Shown here one piece after another: positions 48,401-61,482 of a DNA stretch of 64,000 nucleotides. A program made the translations under genes and the position numbers. The notes under the pieces were generated by a model. That model searched no databases. It saw nothing but the letters and a program-made list of their open reading frames with translations, and was not told where the DNA came from. Location of the stretch: positions 23,870,001 through 23,934,000 of the forward strand of contig NC_059503.1 of the NCBI RefSeq assembly GCF_914767665.1. Reading direction: 5' to 3'. This DNA is from Harmonia axyridis (Eukaryota > Arthropoda > Insecta > Coleoptera > Coccinellidae). Position 1 is the stretch's first letter. The number at the start of each line of letters is the position of its first letter.

Positions 48401-51400
48401 GGCACGTATCCCTGGGGGCTTGTGTTGTACCTTAAAGTTAGTGCGGCACCAAAAACATGAGTGGATTATTCCAGTGCGAAAACCATAAATAAGTTGTTTT
48501 TTCACCGATTTGAAAAATGCAAATAGCAATTGATTTCAACTAATGTTTCATTAGTTTGATGCGGCACATGCTAAACATATCGATTCTTGTTTCAACTGAG
48601 ACTGAGACAAATCACACAAAAGAGGAACGTTTATTATGAAAAACTACTTGAAAAAAGAACGAAATGACTCAATGTTTGTTTCATCCTGCCTAGAAGTCGA
48701 ATACCAAATAAATAAGTCAACTGAATTTCCTTTAGTCCCTGCATGGCACAGGCTACCGGAATCAAGTGCATCTGAGTCCTTAGGTAGATTATTACTTCCG
48801 AAATGATTTCCAACAGTTGGTACATTGAATATTTGATCACCTGTTCGTTAGATGGAGCTTGAAAAAAAAAATTTACACGCGTATCCCGGGGAGCATGTGC
48901 CGCACATAGATTGAAATGGGCAAAATCTATATTCGCAGTGAACGTGTTTAAAGGTTTTGTTCGTCTGATTATTATTAATATAAGTATATATATGCTTTTG
49001 AATTGTTTGTTTCAATGGATAGTGTTTTGATGACAAAATTCATATTTATTGACCTGGATGTTATTAGTACTGATTCAAAATTCATTTTATTATTTTAAGG
49101 AATTATGGAAATGCTGAAAAAATTGAAGGTTTTGATCAACCCAAGATTTAGCTATTGCCGAATACAGGGTAATTCAAGTTCGACTGCCTATTGAAATCTG
49201 AAAATTCGGAATATGACATTGTTCATGATGCTCTATTCAGCTAAAATATTTTCGAAGCTCCAGCACTTCCGGTTATACAAGAAATGAAAACAAATTTCAA
49301 AGAAATTTTTTTCATTTCATGTCTTAGATATTATCAAAATTTCCATTCTCAATAATTCCTTTCTAAAATTATTGCGTTAGTCCTTACAGTTTTCAAAATA
49401 TTAAGAAAAAACCGAAAAAAATATAGAATTTCCTTAGTCACAATTACGTGAATTATTTTTACTGTGAATATCCTATGCGAGTACTCAATTCACATTCTCG
49501 AATTAGAATAATGTAGGAATATCGTGCATATCTTGAATTCGAGAAATATCATCACAGGGTGTTTTATTCGAGATTTTATGATTTTATGTTATACGTAGAG
49601 TAAATTTCATTCCATCTGTTTTCAGACAGACTTATAGAGCAATACTCTATGATCATAGAAATTTGAATGTCTTATTACTAAGATGCATAGAATACCTGGT
49701 GTGTTTACTGATTCGATTTTATTTCAGACTTTTTGAGAGACCCACCTGTTGCTTTGGTGGTCTGCTTCACCAGAGTGCTGTAAGGTGGCGCTCTTTAAAA
49801 TTTTTCGAATTCCCGCATCTGCCTGGTGCCGTTTAAGAAGGAAATACTGATTTTAGACACTGCAAACATTCACAATAAATTAGAATTCAGTTCATATCGA
49901 ATTTTTACTCAAATGAAAGGAATATAATGACAGACCATAGAATATAAAATATTATTGTTCTCTACTCAAAGTTCACGACAAGAGCGTAGAAATAGGGGGA
50001 TACTGCCACTGGGGGTAATTCATAGACCTAATATCAATATGTGATATTAGGTCTATGGGGTAATTACACGGTGCTCCTAAATTGGAGAGACAAATGAAAA
50101 TGACAGATTTCCGGATCATTTTAAGAAAAAAAGTCCTATAACATGAGTCCCCAAACATTTTGTTTTGAGATACATGTGTTGAAGTTCAAGTTATTTTCTC
50201 GTATAACCTTCCCTTCACAAGATATTTAATTTGAATTGGCCATAGATATTCCAGTTTAAAGTTTTCACTTTGTGATATGCTAATTTTGAATGCAAATCTA
50301 CAGGGTGATATATTTTCTGGAAGGATGCCTGCTTCCTTCCTCCAAAACTATATTTTGGTGAATGGCTGTTAGTTTAGAAAAATGTAGAAAAAAAACTCTG
50401 GTCCAGTACTACACTTTTTGGTTTGTTATAGTTTTGTCGTATCTGCTATCGATTTCGAGAAAAATCTCTAGTAATCCTCAGGAAAATTCTATAATTATAA
50501 GTTTTGGTATTTATTTACCTAATCTGTAGCGAAGATTAATAAATATTTGATAAACTGTACGACACACTAGAAACAACCAGTATATTGAAAGCAAAGCCTT
50601 TGTGGGCTCATATTCACGAAACTTTTTTTTCTCAAAATTATCCAAGTAATTTCTCATTTTCCTTCGTAACTCTTATTTGAGACCAAGGTAAGAACAACCG
50701 AATTAGTAACAACAAAAATTATTTCGAGTAATTTGGTTCAAATTTCATTATCAAACTTCTTTTTCTAACATTACAGATATGAATAAAAGTTGTCGTCAAA
50801 AATTTTTTTTTCGATTATCCCTCCCCAAGAAAAAAAAGATCTACGCCCTTGGTTCACAAGAGTCGAGAATTGAGAGAAATGTCAAATGTAAACGATGTAT
50901 GCGCCATCTGAAAAGCCCGCGATCCCTCGAAATCAAATAGGTATAAATCCGAAAAATCTCCCGGTTTGTCTGAAAGTTTTACAGGTATAAGTAGACACAC
51001 CAGGTATTCTATGCATCTTACTTATTACTTTACGTGTGACAGGTGCTTTCATTATCAAAGCTAAACTAATTTGATTGCACTATTTCCGCTATTCAAATGA
51101 CAAAATTCTGGATATACTCTTCTCTAATTCTATAGCAAATCCGTTCATTTTGGCACATCTTGTGGAACAAAATAGAATAGAACGGATTTATCTATTATCT
51201 GTCAAAATTGTGATACAGAAAACTGTTCTGCCAACCAACATTTTTCAATGCAAAAACCACTAAACGATATTTATGGAAATAATTCTATAATAAAAAAAAT
51301 TAAAAAAAACTTATATATGTATGTATATATGGATATGTATAAATCAAAAGGCTGAAGGACCTTAGGTCGATGGCCATTTGTTTGTTTATGAACAATAAAG

Positions 51401-53079
51401 TACTGTTACTACTACTACTACTAATTCTATAATTTCAAATAAAATTCAGTGAATTAGAGAAAATAATGTATAATACTCGTACAGAAGGTTCCTTCTATCA
51501 CTTATTCATTTTGAACTTGTGGAAGAATATCAATACCTTGTGCACTTGTATTATAAATAACTTATTATTATTATTGGTAGAACTCATCGATTATAAAATC
51601 AAAAATTTCCTCATCTTCATCATTTAAATGAGAAGATACATATCTTGAAAGGATGTTTCATACTTTGTCAATATCCATTTTACTTGAGTTCCTTCTTAAA
51701 AAAAAATCTGTACCATACGAGATAAAATCATGTAGCACTCCTGTGTGCCAAAATTGATGCATATTCTATACATACGGTAGAAGGTAGAATACATTTTATA
51801 CTTCCAAAATATCTTCTCGGTAATTGGTGGTAAATGTGGATATTCCTGATTGAATGCTCGACAAGTCCTCAAATCAATTCTGTTGCATTCACCGTGGATA
51901 TGGAATAGATCCAGAATTTCATTATTTGAATAACGGGGATTCATTTCGTGGAATTATAATCTACTAGCTTCAATAATGAATACACCTGTCACTTTGGAAT
52001 AATTGCATATTTTAATTTCTATGATCATAGAATACTGCTTTGAAACGCACTCTAGAAACAGATTAAATGAAATTGACCCTACATATACATAAATTCATAA
52101 AATCTCGAATAACTCTTGAATTATTGAATTTGGGAGCATAATCATGTTTGGACACTACCCTTATTTTTCTCTGTAGAATCCAACGCAATCATAAAAATAT
52201 AGGGTTCTAATTTTAAAATCGAAAGTTATGATCAAATTTTGTTCACTATTTTTGGCACAATATTTGAAACACCCTGTGATGATATTTCTCAAGTCCAAGA
52301 TATGCACGATATTCCTACATCATTTTAGTTCGAGAAAGTGAATCTAGTATACGCATAGGATATTCACAGTAAAAATAATTCACGTAATTTAAACTAAGGA
52401 ATTTCTTTATTTTTTTCGGTTTTTTCTTAATATTTTGAAAACTATAAGGACTAACGCAATAATTTTATGAAGGAGTAATTGAGAATAGAAATCTTGATGA
52501 TATCTAAGACATAAAATGTAAAAATAGGTTTTGTTTGAAATTTTTTTTTTCATTTCTTGAATAACTGGAAGTGCTGGAGCTTTGAAAATAATTTTGCTAA
52601 ATAGGGCATAATGAATAATGTCATATTCCAAATTTTCAGATTTCAAATAGGCCTCGTTCTCCAGAAACGTCTAATAGGCAGTCAAATTTGGAACACCCTG
52701 TATAGTGATATAAGCTGCCCTCTTAAAACTTACGATTTGAAGGATATCAAACGCTTTTGGAACTCATTTATCACATCCCATAGAAGATCCACTTTTTTGC
52801 TATATATTAATGACGAACTCTGTAAGAGGAGAGCAGCTTCTGCAAAATTGATTTTGAATAATCCATGTTTGAAAAAATCTTCTGATTCAATGAGAGATTG
52901 AAGAAATAAATCCAATATCTAAAAAAATATGAATAGGCAACCTTGTAGATGAACGTTTTTAAAAATTATACCTCTCCAAGGGAGTTATCCAAAGCGGGTC
53001 TTTTCTCTAACTGATTAAGTCTTAGAATCAATTTTCCTACTTTAGACGATTTGTCTATATATTCCTCTTCTTGTTCCAT
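45402..53079 (-). CDS. NCAPH2: Condensin II subunit H2 (kleisin beta)
   Basis: Five exons in coding order: 53079-52972, 52918-52734, 48340-47194, 46332-46209, 46099-45402; 753 residues with phases 0, 2, 0, 1. The N-terminal kleisin part contains NFAEAALLLQSSSLIYSKKV and DLLWDVINEF, matching the human helix that binds the SMC2 neck. The large third exon is acidic and serine-rich and poorly conserved, with a curious leucine-serine stretch LRLSVDDLSRLSRLSIDEL. The C-terminal winged-helix part has DFDIHEYGSNIMENF and AAEVTRYFISALQLANTCNI, again close to the human protein. NCAPH2 bridges SMC2 and SMC4 and binds the HEAT subunits. In flies Cap-H2 also unpairs homologous chromosomes. Intron 2 (48341-52733) is 4.4 kb and packed with repeats, while the other introns are 53 to 861 bases. 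Confidence 0.9.
48388..48950. mobile_element. Terminal-inverted-repeat element in NCAPH2 intron 2
   Basis: The left end reads ACGCGTTCACTGCGGCACGT and the right end is its complement with gaps (CGCAGTGAACGTGTT). The next block, ATCCCTGGGGGCTTGTG, also has an inverted partner (about 48880-48905). TTAA-like bases at the borders hint at piggyBac but do not settle it. No transposase is seen. Confidence 0.6.
49722..51025 (+). repeat. Dispersed repeat, copy 2, interrupted
   Basis: The same family as 6455-6880. The first part covers about 49722-50000 and the last about 50850-51025. The 840 bases between have no counterpart in the first copy and appear to be a later insertion. Confidence 0.7.
50021..50057. 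repeat. Perfect 16-bp-arm hairpin flanked by direct repeats
   Basis: CATAGACCTAATATCA pairs with its complement around a 5-base loop. GGGGTAATT stands directly before the left arm and again just after the right arm, like a target duplication around a tiny foldback insert. Confidence 0.65.
51330..51425 (+). repeat. LINE-type 3' tail with TAC repeat
   Basis: GGCTGAAGGACCTTAGGTCG is followed by an AATAAA-like word and then a CTACTACTACTAC run. A short repeat at the 3' end is usual in several insect LINE clades. Confidence 0.5.
51696..51944 (-). pseudogene. DUF4817-like transposon protein fragment
   Basis: An open frame of 82 codons begins MNPRYSNNEILDLFHIHGEC and continues CRAFNQEYPHLPPITEK. 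This is the wording of the DUF4817 helix-turn-helix domain found at the N-terminus of many insect transposon proteins. The rest of the protein is missing. Confidence 0.7.
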
Positions 53080-53782
53080 GATTTATCAACTACCACAAAT
53101 CACAATGAAGAAAACAAGTATGTACTAGCTTAATTCTCCTGTTTTGTCTCAATAAATAATCCCCAAACGGTAATTATTATTCATATTTATAGTAATCGAG
53201 TCTTATATATTACAAATGGTAATTTTCTCAAAAATGTTTTATTGTACAAAAAACCGTAGACGCTTGGTTTAATGTTCACCATTTTCGATAACATAGCTAC
53301 GACCACTCATTTCCGTCTCATAGCATCAAGCATCGTTGTTTATTTTTCATTTTGATTGAGATTGTACCATTTGACAATATTTCTTTGACATTCATCAATC
53401 TCATCTGTGTTCAATGAGTTGAGGTCATGGATAAAAAAATTATTTATATCTATGGTTGACATTAAGCTCACTTTACAGTTTTACAGACAGGAAAGTGAAA
53501 TATTTTCAAATTGTATTTTGAAATTACACTTTAAATTCGTTCATTTCCATTTTCATTTCAAATTATTCAAAATTTTTAGATCAATAATGACTCAGATGAT
53601 GTTATATTAAAATATAATATTGTTATGTACCAGTTGGTATGTCATGAATTTGACAGCAAGAATTTTATATTTGTGTATGTTTTATTTACGTACACTTGAT
53701 ACTTGATTCAATAACAGTTATAAATTTTTAATATTTAATTGAAAAGTATTTGCGGTTAATAAAAGCTACCCTTGATTCAATT
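53080..53782. other. Divergent promoter region, NCAPH2 and tetraspanin
   Basis: The two genes start back to back with 703 bases between the start codons. No strong core-promoter motif stands out. Confidence 0.45.
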
Positions 53783-56735
53783 ATGGGTTTTTGCAATGCT
53801 TTAATTAAATGTTTATTAATTATATTCAATATTTTATTCGGAGTGAGTACTATTTAACATTTTCAGGAATATAAACTGAGATATCAATATCCAGTTGCAA
53901 TATAATAAATAATAGTTGGAAATATTTCTATAATTGATTGTTTATTATGATGATAATAATTTGTTTTGACAATTATTTGATTTGACGCTAGACCATTATG
54001 CCTATTTAGTATTCTAACATCATTGTTGAGTTAAAACATGAATGAGATAATAGGTAATACCTAAAAATAATCACGAAGTTTAGTGTTGGTGCAAATAATT
54101 CCGCATTCTTATCGTTGCTGTTATTTGCTATTATATTATGATTTCTTCAACATGATATAATTTTTTTGCATATTACTTCAATTGCTGTATTTCTATTTTT
54201 ATGTACAATAAGCTACCATAATAAAAATAAATAGAAAAATTAAATACTTTAATTTTATTTGTAGTTGTACATGATATTATGATATTAATTGAAACTGATT
54301 TCTGTTCTAGATTTGGGGATTTCTAGGATGCGCATTTTCTGTATTTTGTCTTTGGCTTCTTGCTGATTCCGAATTTGTTTTACCACAAGATCGTACAAAT
54401 TTCATTGTTTCTGTGGCAATAATTTTAGTTGCTTCAGTTGTATTGGTCTTAGTGGCTTTCATTGGAATATATGGAACAATAAATAGTAGCCAATGTCTGT
54501 TACTCACTGTAAGTATTTCGAAGTTATTCAGAGCTTTTTTTCTCATTTTGTATAGCATACAATCCGACACATATTTGAAAATGAAAAGTAAATCATATAT
54601 TTGAATGGCTTAGACATTGTTACTAATATCAAATTTCTTTTCTTAGCAAATTACGCGGATCCTCTTCACAAATTCAATATAATTATTTACCTTTATTAAT
54701 CAGAAAAACATAATATTAATAAAATAGGTACATAAATTCAAGTAATCTTTGATTGGCATATTAGATGGGATGATCAAGGTAACAGAAATTCTATTTTTAA
54801 GTGAAGATATCACAGATTGAGTTTAAGATTTATTTTGGCTGAAGTTTTTACTTTAGCTGAAGTTGCTGCTATCTTATGGCATTTTGAGAGTGGCACTCAA
54901 ATATCTTTTAGATATGGAAACAACATAAAAACAAGATACCTCAATTGTTTATTAGTCAATTTTATGGTGTAATATATTCTGTGCGAGTTAGGTATGAGTA
55001 GATTTAAAGTTCTTTAGACCTTAATACTCATATCAATTTCTACTGTTTCCTTCTTTTCAGAGAATTAATGATTATAAGAAGAAATTATGTTAAGTTTCAT
55101 GGGTATAATTTGATACATTCCATTTGTTTTTAGTAATGCTTTTCAATTATATATCGCTTCATATTTTATAAATATATAAATACTATATATTATTTTATAT
55201 TAAACATTATTTTACTGAATTAATTAATTTTTAACGTTTTTACTTTCTTATTTTTTTTTATAGTTCTTCTCTCTACTGTTGATGGTATGTGTAGTTGAAT
55301 GGTCTGCAGCTATTTGGGCATATGCAAATGCAGATTCTCTTGAAAATCAGATCCATACATCCATTAAGATGACAGTGGAACAAGAATATGGTGATAACAC
55401 AAATAGAACCTTGATTTTTGATACAATCCAAAAGAAGGTGAGTTATCATCTGAAATATTATTTATCAAAATATAGTGGAATGAAAATTACTAGTTAAATA
55501 ATTGAAACCTTGAATGCATTGAGAATATTGATTACAGTAATCTATGGATAATCCAAACAGAAAATTGGCAAGACACATTCGGTTTATCAAATCAATCGGA
55601 AATCAAATTGAATGATATCTATAATCGAATTCTTCTTAGAAGAATCACTTCATGCAGTGGCAATTCATTTTCTTCTGCTCATCGAAGACATGAATTGAAT
55701 GATTTGATTGCCTCTTTACTTTCTAAACAGGTTCATCTTCGTCGTCAGAGCTTTGATTTTACTCAGTGACATCAGCAATTGTCTCATCATCTTCCAAAAA
55801 CTCTGCGTCCCAATTTTCTTCATCATCATCTTGTGCCTATTTCTGAACTTTTTTCACTCTGAACTTTTTGTACTTGTATCATCTAACTAAATCAAGTACT
55901 TGATCTAATCCTTCTCCTAATTCACTTGAAGGAATCCAATCTTCTGGATTCCATTCTTCTGTTCGTATTGCAGAGTTCAGATTATGTTTGGATTATACAT
56001 ATCATTTTACCAAATGGGCTATTCGGATTATAGGGTACTTCGGATTATTTGATATATATTTGGACTACAGGTACAAGAATATGATTATCAATTTGAATAT
56101 GTTGAAAAATCAATGACTTATGCAGATTGGTGAATTCATAATTAAAATTTAATTCTGGGGCCGGTTATAATCAAACTACACCAAAAATAACATTAAAAAA
56201 AATTGCAAAGTGAAAAGTCAAGAAAAAGTCGCAAAGTAGTAATTTTTTTTCACATTGAATATTTGATGAAAGTGGTTTGGTGCAAGAGGTCCCTGGAAAG
56301 CATCTATCTTGTATAAATTTTGAAATGAAAAAGTATTTGAAATTTTTCTTGAAAGTATTTGTTTGATAATTCTATTTCCAACAGATGCAATGTTGTGGAG
56401 CAGATAAACCTACTGACTGGGCTGGCAACAAACAACTAAGTTATACCATAACATCACGTACAGATTATTACAAAATTCCGGAAAGTTGCTGTCGTCCTGA
56501 AGTTTCATTCTCAGATTGTCAAAAAGCTACAGTTGTTCTCAGAACCAGAGGATCTGTTGATTATAATGTCATTTATGATCGAGGTTGTTACGACTGTGTG
56601 ATTTCAACAATCAATGAAAATGCTTATATAATACTTGGTATATTGGCAAGTATTCTATTTACTCAGTTGTTAGCTTTGGTCTTTTCTCTTGTACTGGCAT
56701 ATATGTCAAGTAAAGCAAACAGATACAAAGCTTAA
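53783..56735 (+). CDS. Tetraspanin
   Basis: Four exons: 53783-53842, 54311-54508, 55264-55437, 56385-56735; 260 residues, and every intron is phase 0. The protein starts MGFCNALIKCLLIIFNILFG, typical of the family, with membrane-proximal cysteines for palmitoylation. Helix 1 spans the exon 1/2 junction, helices 2 and 3 follow, and helix 4 is ILGILASILFTQLLALVFSL. The large extracellular loop has the CCG signature at the start of exon 4, PESCC and two further cysteines, six in all, which predicts three disulfides. Tetraspanins organise membrane microdomains; the partner cannot be told from sequence. Intron 3 contains a dead Tigger-like transposase on the opposite strand. Confidence 0.93.
55560..55990 (-). 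pseudogene. Tigger/pogo-type transposase C-terminal relic
   Basis: On the minus strand, in several frames: EEWNPEDWIPSSELGEGLDQ, an acidic DDDEENWDAEF stretch, then AIKSFNSCLRWAEENELPLH continuing VILLRRIR. The last pattern is typical of the C-terminal region of Tigger and Jerky-type proteins. Stops and frameshifts are present, and the DDE core is absent. It lies antisense in tetraspanin intron 3. Confidence 0.65.
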
Positions 56736-59700
56736 ACGTATTTATCCAATTTCTATTATAACTTTGGTAATTTGGAGATTGTTTTGAAATTTGATGAGAA
56801 GTTTTTTCTGTTATAATAATGAACAATATATAAAATCAGGTTTTAATAAGATAAAGTTAGTAGGTAATTTTGACACTTCTTCAGAAAGAATGTTGAAATA
56901 TTAAAGCATACTTAATTTATATCTTCAACCTTTTGTGATTTTTCTAATCAAATTTTGAATGCAGTTCTGTATCATAAATTACCTAATTCTTTTTGACAAT
57001 TATTCCTCTTTTTGAAAACCCAGTGAGTATTTATGTATTCAAGATAAAAATTTTTTTCAAAAATTGGTAAATACATTTTTGTAATATATTCACAAAAACC
57101 CATCAAACATTTGGTGATCATCCAATCTTGTAAAGATAAACTTAGAACTTGAAATAATCATGTAATAATAAGTATTATTATAAGTTGCTTATTTCATTAT
57201 TCTTTGAAATTTTCTACTTCACTATTGTACCTACATAGTATTTCATGTTTATGTGGTTATAGTCTCTCAAATTACCAAATTCCCTGAGCTTAGTCTCAGT
57301 AATAATCCATGTATATCTTGAGAAATTTATTATGTAAAAAATTATTTTCTGAAACTATACCAAAAAACCCTATGTATAAGTATATACAAAAATTTATCTC
57401 TATATAGATCTGTTAAGAGAATTTTATGTATTATATTGGTGTGCCATATTTACAAACTTTTCAGAAGGAATTTTGCCATATGTGATTACCCTAAGAGTTG
57501 CATCCAATACTGTAGGAGGTGACTTCGACCAATTGTGAGTTATATTCTATGAAATAAAATGCTCTCTATTTGTTCAAAAAAATATTTTTCTGTGCTAAAA
57601 TTCCTTTCTATTTTAAATTAAAGATATTTAATTGTAGATATTGCCGATATATTTATGAACTAGCCTTATATTTTCATTTCTTTGTATGTAAAATCAGCCT
57701 TACCTGTTGACCTGAAAGTATATTATTATTCAGTACATACTTTATTGGAAATATATTTTTTGTACTTAATATTATGAAAAGATTCAACTTGTTGCATCAA
57801 TCATTTAGTGAATATTATTCATCTCTTCAAATTTGCAACAAGGAATATGTATACAACAAATTACAAATTATTTCATTTAGAATATCTGATGTTAAATTTT
57901 AGAGATTATTTGTGCTCATATTTAAAAAGAAAATAATTCGTGTTTGAACTTGAGATTATCATGACAATTATAAGTGTTAAATATCTTTTAAAGTTAATTT
58001 ATTATGAATAAGAGAAAATTAAATATGCTCTTTCATTCTGTTGAGATTTGAACCAGAATTTTCCATTTTCTATATCCATAACTTACCAGTTGCTAGTCAT
58101 AATTTACTGCAATAGTACATTTTATTACTGGAAAAAATTATGTAAATATCTCCTGTACAAATTCAGACATTCAACAAGACTGAATAAAAAATTTTCAAGC
58201 ACATACATTTTACTAAGTTTTTTCTTGGGAATAATGTTTTTCATTATATTCACTGTAAGAATATCACTTTATTATATATTTAGAATAATAGGGTTTTAAT
58301 TTTGCATGAACTGTGGATGTTTCAGATATTCTTTATTGAAGAGTTAATTATTCGAGGTACTTTAATATTTTTAATTGAGTCATATTTCATTTTTACCTCT
58401 GTTGGGAAATTAGTATCGAATACAAAATATATAAAATTTTGATTTTAATTTGCTATTTGCTTTGTTTTTTTGGAAAAATATAATGATACAGATTCTGTTT
58501 TTTAAATGATGTTCGATAAAAACTGAAACACATGCTGTTCATGTCTTGAGAAGTACAAACTTTATGGTTGTTATACTTATTGTAGTGCACTTTAATTTGA
58601 TATCAAAGTATTAGAAAATGTTATTTGTTGCACAAATTAACCTACTTTTGTATACTTTGCACAAATATATCATTAGTGTCAAATGCATTCTTCTTGTGGT
58701 AACAAATAAAATAGATCTGACAAATTGTGTTTTTTTTATTTTATAACAACTATTTGAATTGAATATGGAATTAGGTAATTCACACAGACATAATCATCGA
58801 ATTTTATAATTAAGGAAAAAAAATTTTGGAGCGTTTATTCAAGCTTTTTTCTTTCAAGTGGAATCAGGCTTTGCAAAATCTTGTTTTGCAGATTTCGGAA
58901 TTCTTCATCTTTGAACAAACCAATACAAACTTATTCTCTTTTTCACTCACTGTGTTATCTGACTACTATGAAGATTTTATTAATAAATAATAATAATAAA
59001 TTATTTATTGAATCTCTTAGGACATAGCAAATTATGTATGAGATAAGTCAATGGTAATGAATCAATGAGTCAATATTGTTGAGGTACATTATTATGTTAA
59101 TGATCCATTTAGAAAAATATTCTTAAAATGTCTTATGTGCCCATTACTAGAATAGTGAAAAAATATATTAAATCTTACAACATCTTCTGGTATCATACAT
59201 TCATACTCCATACAATTTTATTGCAATTGCATTGTGAGATATACCTTTCTCACGAAAGCAGATAATATATATTAATTTTCTCTACGACTTCTAGAAACCG
59301 AATAAATTCAACTCTTATAAAAAAAACAATGTTATATTTACTTTCAGAATATAATGGTTGATAGCATTGTATAAAGAAAATGTTATACAATGTTAGTAGG
59401 CTCTGGGAAAATATTCATATTTTCCCGCCAACATGTTAACTGTCAAATTGACTTCATTCGGAAGACGCAAGCGCATAGAAATTTAATTCCCATTGTTTTT
59501 ATCATGGTTCATTGAAATTGTGTATAAGCTGTATAAATTTGTTTATTTTCAATAGAAAAGATGACGAACTTTGAGGTTCTTTTACAGAATGATGAATTAC
59601 ATTATTCGAATTGTAAGGGTCAAAGTAATCTGCCAGTTTTCATTATTCGTTTTTAATGGATAAATGCAAGTCTAGTTCGAGCTCCTAATGAAATAATACT

Positions 59701-60605
59701 ACCTGAATTCTTTAGTGAGAACGGTGTCAATAAACTCTACTGAGGTGTGCCATAAGTACGTAAATTATATTTGTGAAAGCGAAAATTAATAGGAGTATTA
59801 CTTAACAGTTGTTCGCATTTCAATCAGTGAATGGAAAAAGCTAACAATTCGATTGAAACCAAGTAAATATGTGCAAATTTCCTTAACCATATAAAGGTAA
59901 GTGTACTATTTTTTATAAACCTTCATATTTCTTGGAATAAACTACGGTTATTTCAAATAGATTTGTAGTTTTCGATGATATGGGGCATTGATGTGACAAG
60001 TCTGTTACCTCAATTCAGAATTACAATTAGAATTCGAAAAAATAACACAGCCAGTTTCAAAGTTGGACAACGTACGTTGAAGGTCGAGAGAAGGGTCACT
60101 CACGTGATCGCCAGGACCGGCTCAAGGACGTCTGTCCTATTTTGATTGCGGTTTTTCATATTCTTGTATGTGTTTTTCTATTTTCAATAAATTTTTGGAA
60201 GAGTTCATGATCAAAACCTGGATGTCTCTGATGATTTCCAAATGTAAGAGCCTGAATTATAGTTCAAAATTTTAATTGATTATGAAAATTCGAGTTTCCT
60301 TTCTGCACCATACTATTTATGCTCTCATTGTGGAGTATTAGCTGTTCATATTGAAAACAAGATTGAAAAATTCGTATTAGTAGATGAAATATTCAATACT
60401 CAACTACATAAATCGGTTGTTGCACTGAACATTTGAGACAGAGAAATTCAAAAAAATCATTCAAATTTGAAGAACTTCAAATTGCATGTTATGGACAATA
60501 TTTATTATACTGAACCGACCTATGTTTGAAGTAATCATATCTCATTTGAATTAATTCGAAGTTTAATTGATAAGAGTTGGCTTTTCTCCACGATTTCGTG
60601 ACAAC

Positions 60606-60793
60606 GATACTGAACGGTTAATAGCCGTGCAGAATAAAATCATTTCCCTCACACGTTTCAAACTGTGCGGTTATGTTCTACTATATTTACTCGTAATCAA
60701 TATAATGAATTCTCCATGCTATGGCAATATCTATTATACTGAACGGTTAAAAGCCGTGCAGAATCATTTCTCTCGACGTTTCAAACTGTGCAG
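60606..60793 (+). repeat. Short direct duplication
   Basis: A block of about 65 bases with TACTGAACGGTTAAWAGCCG and CGTTTCAAACTGTGCRG occurs at about 60606-60670 and again at 60731-60793. It may be part of an old element, but no protein is recognised. Confidence 0.6.
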
Positions 60794-60924
60794 AATGATT
60801 CTGCATAGTGATAGGACTAATGAAATCAGGCCTTTGAAAAATTGTTACTATGAAAATGCAGAGGTCATTTTGAAATGAATTAATTCGACTTGAGCTTTTT
60901 AATTTCTACTGTATGACGACGTTT

Positions 60925-61260
60925 ATTTTCAACAACTCGGCGCTACGTACCACACAAGCAAGGAAACAATCGTAATTTTGCAGGACAAGTTTCCTGAACG
61001 GGTTACTTTTTGAAGAGACGAACACAGATCTTGTGATATTACACCTTTAGACTTTTTTATTTGGGGCCACGTGAAGGATAAGGTCTAATCTAATGTTCCA
61101 CAATAGATTCAAGATCTTAAAGATGCAATTTGTGAAGTTATTGAGCAAATACAGCAGCAAATGTACGAATTGCCCCTGAAAAATGTCATAAGTATATGGT
61201 GCTGCAACCGTAGCTGTGGCAGCCATTTGCCTGATATCGTTTTTCATCGTTGATGTCATA
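60925..61260 (+). pseudogene. DD41D-type mariner transposase C-terminal relic
   Basis: The plus strand reads FQQLGATYHTSKETIVILQD, KFPERVTF, a stop, RSCDITPLDFFIWGHVKDKV, then IQDLKDAICEVIEQIQQQMY and finally HLPDIVFH. This is the catalytic end of the same kind of mariner-like transposase as at 30390-31160. The second catalytic aspartate (QD in the family) is not preserved here and stops are present. Confidence 0.75.
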
Positions 61261-61482
61261 CCTTCCTCTTTACAATGAACTAAACATCCATCGATTTCTC
61301 TTAAAATATACTCTTTTTTATATAAAAATGAAACCTCTTATTGGAAAATCCTAGGCCTATGTTGATCGCTTAACTGGAACCAAAGAAAATTCGAGAAAAG
61401 TATCGAAAAAATACGCAATATTTCCGTGACAACAAAACCACAATCAGTGCAAGAATTTCGATAACTCAGACAGAAATTATTA

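Larger units (their letters stand above)
49165..52706. repeat. Long inverted repeats spanning 3.5 kb in NCAPH2 intron 2
   Basis: About 49165-49680 is the reverse complement of about 51990-52706; the right arm has an extra block of roughly 150 bases (52125-52268). Landmarks are TAGGAATATCGTGCATATCT and TCTATGATCATAGAAATT. The outer ends carry ACAGGGT words. The interior holds a member of the 6455-6880 family, a LINE tail and a DUF4817-like frame, so it is either one composite element or two inverted copies of a smaller one. Confidence 0.75.

Noticed and set aside
58048..58299. 83-codon hydrophobic open frame
   Set aside because: Very AT-rich, Phe/Tyr/Ile composition expected by chance, and no family resemblance.
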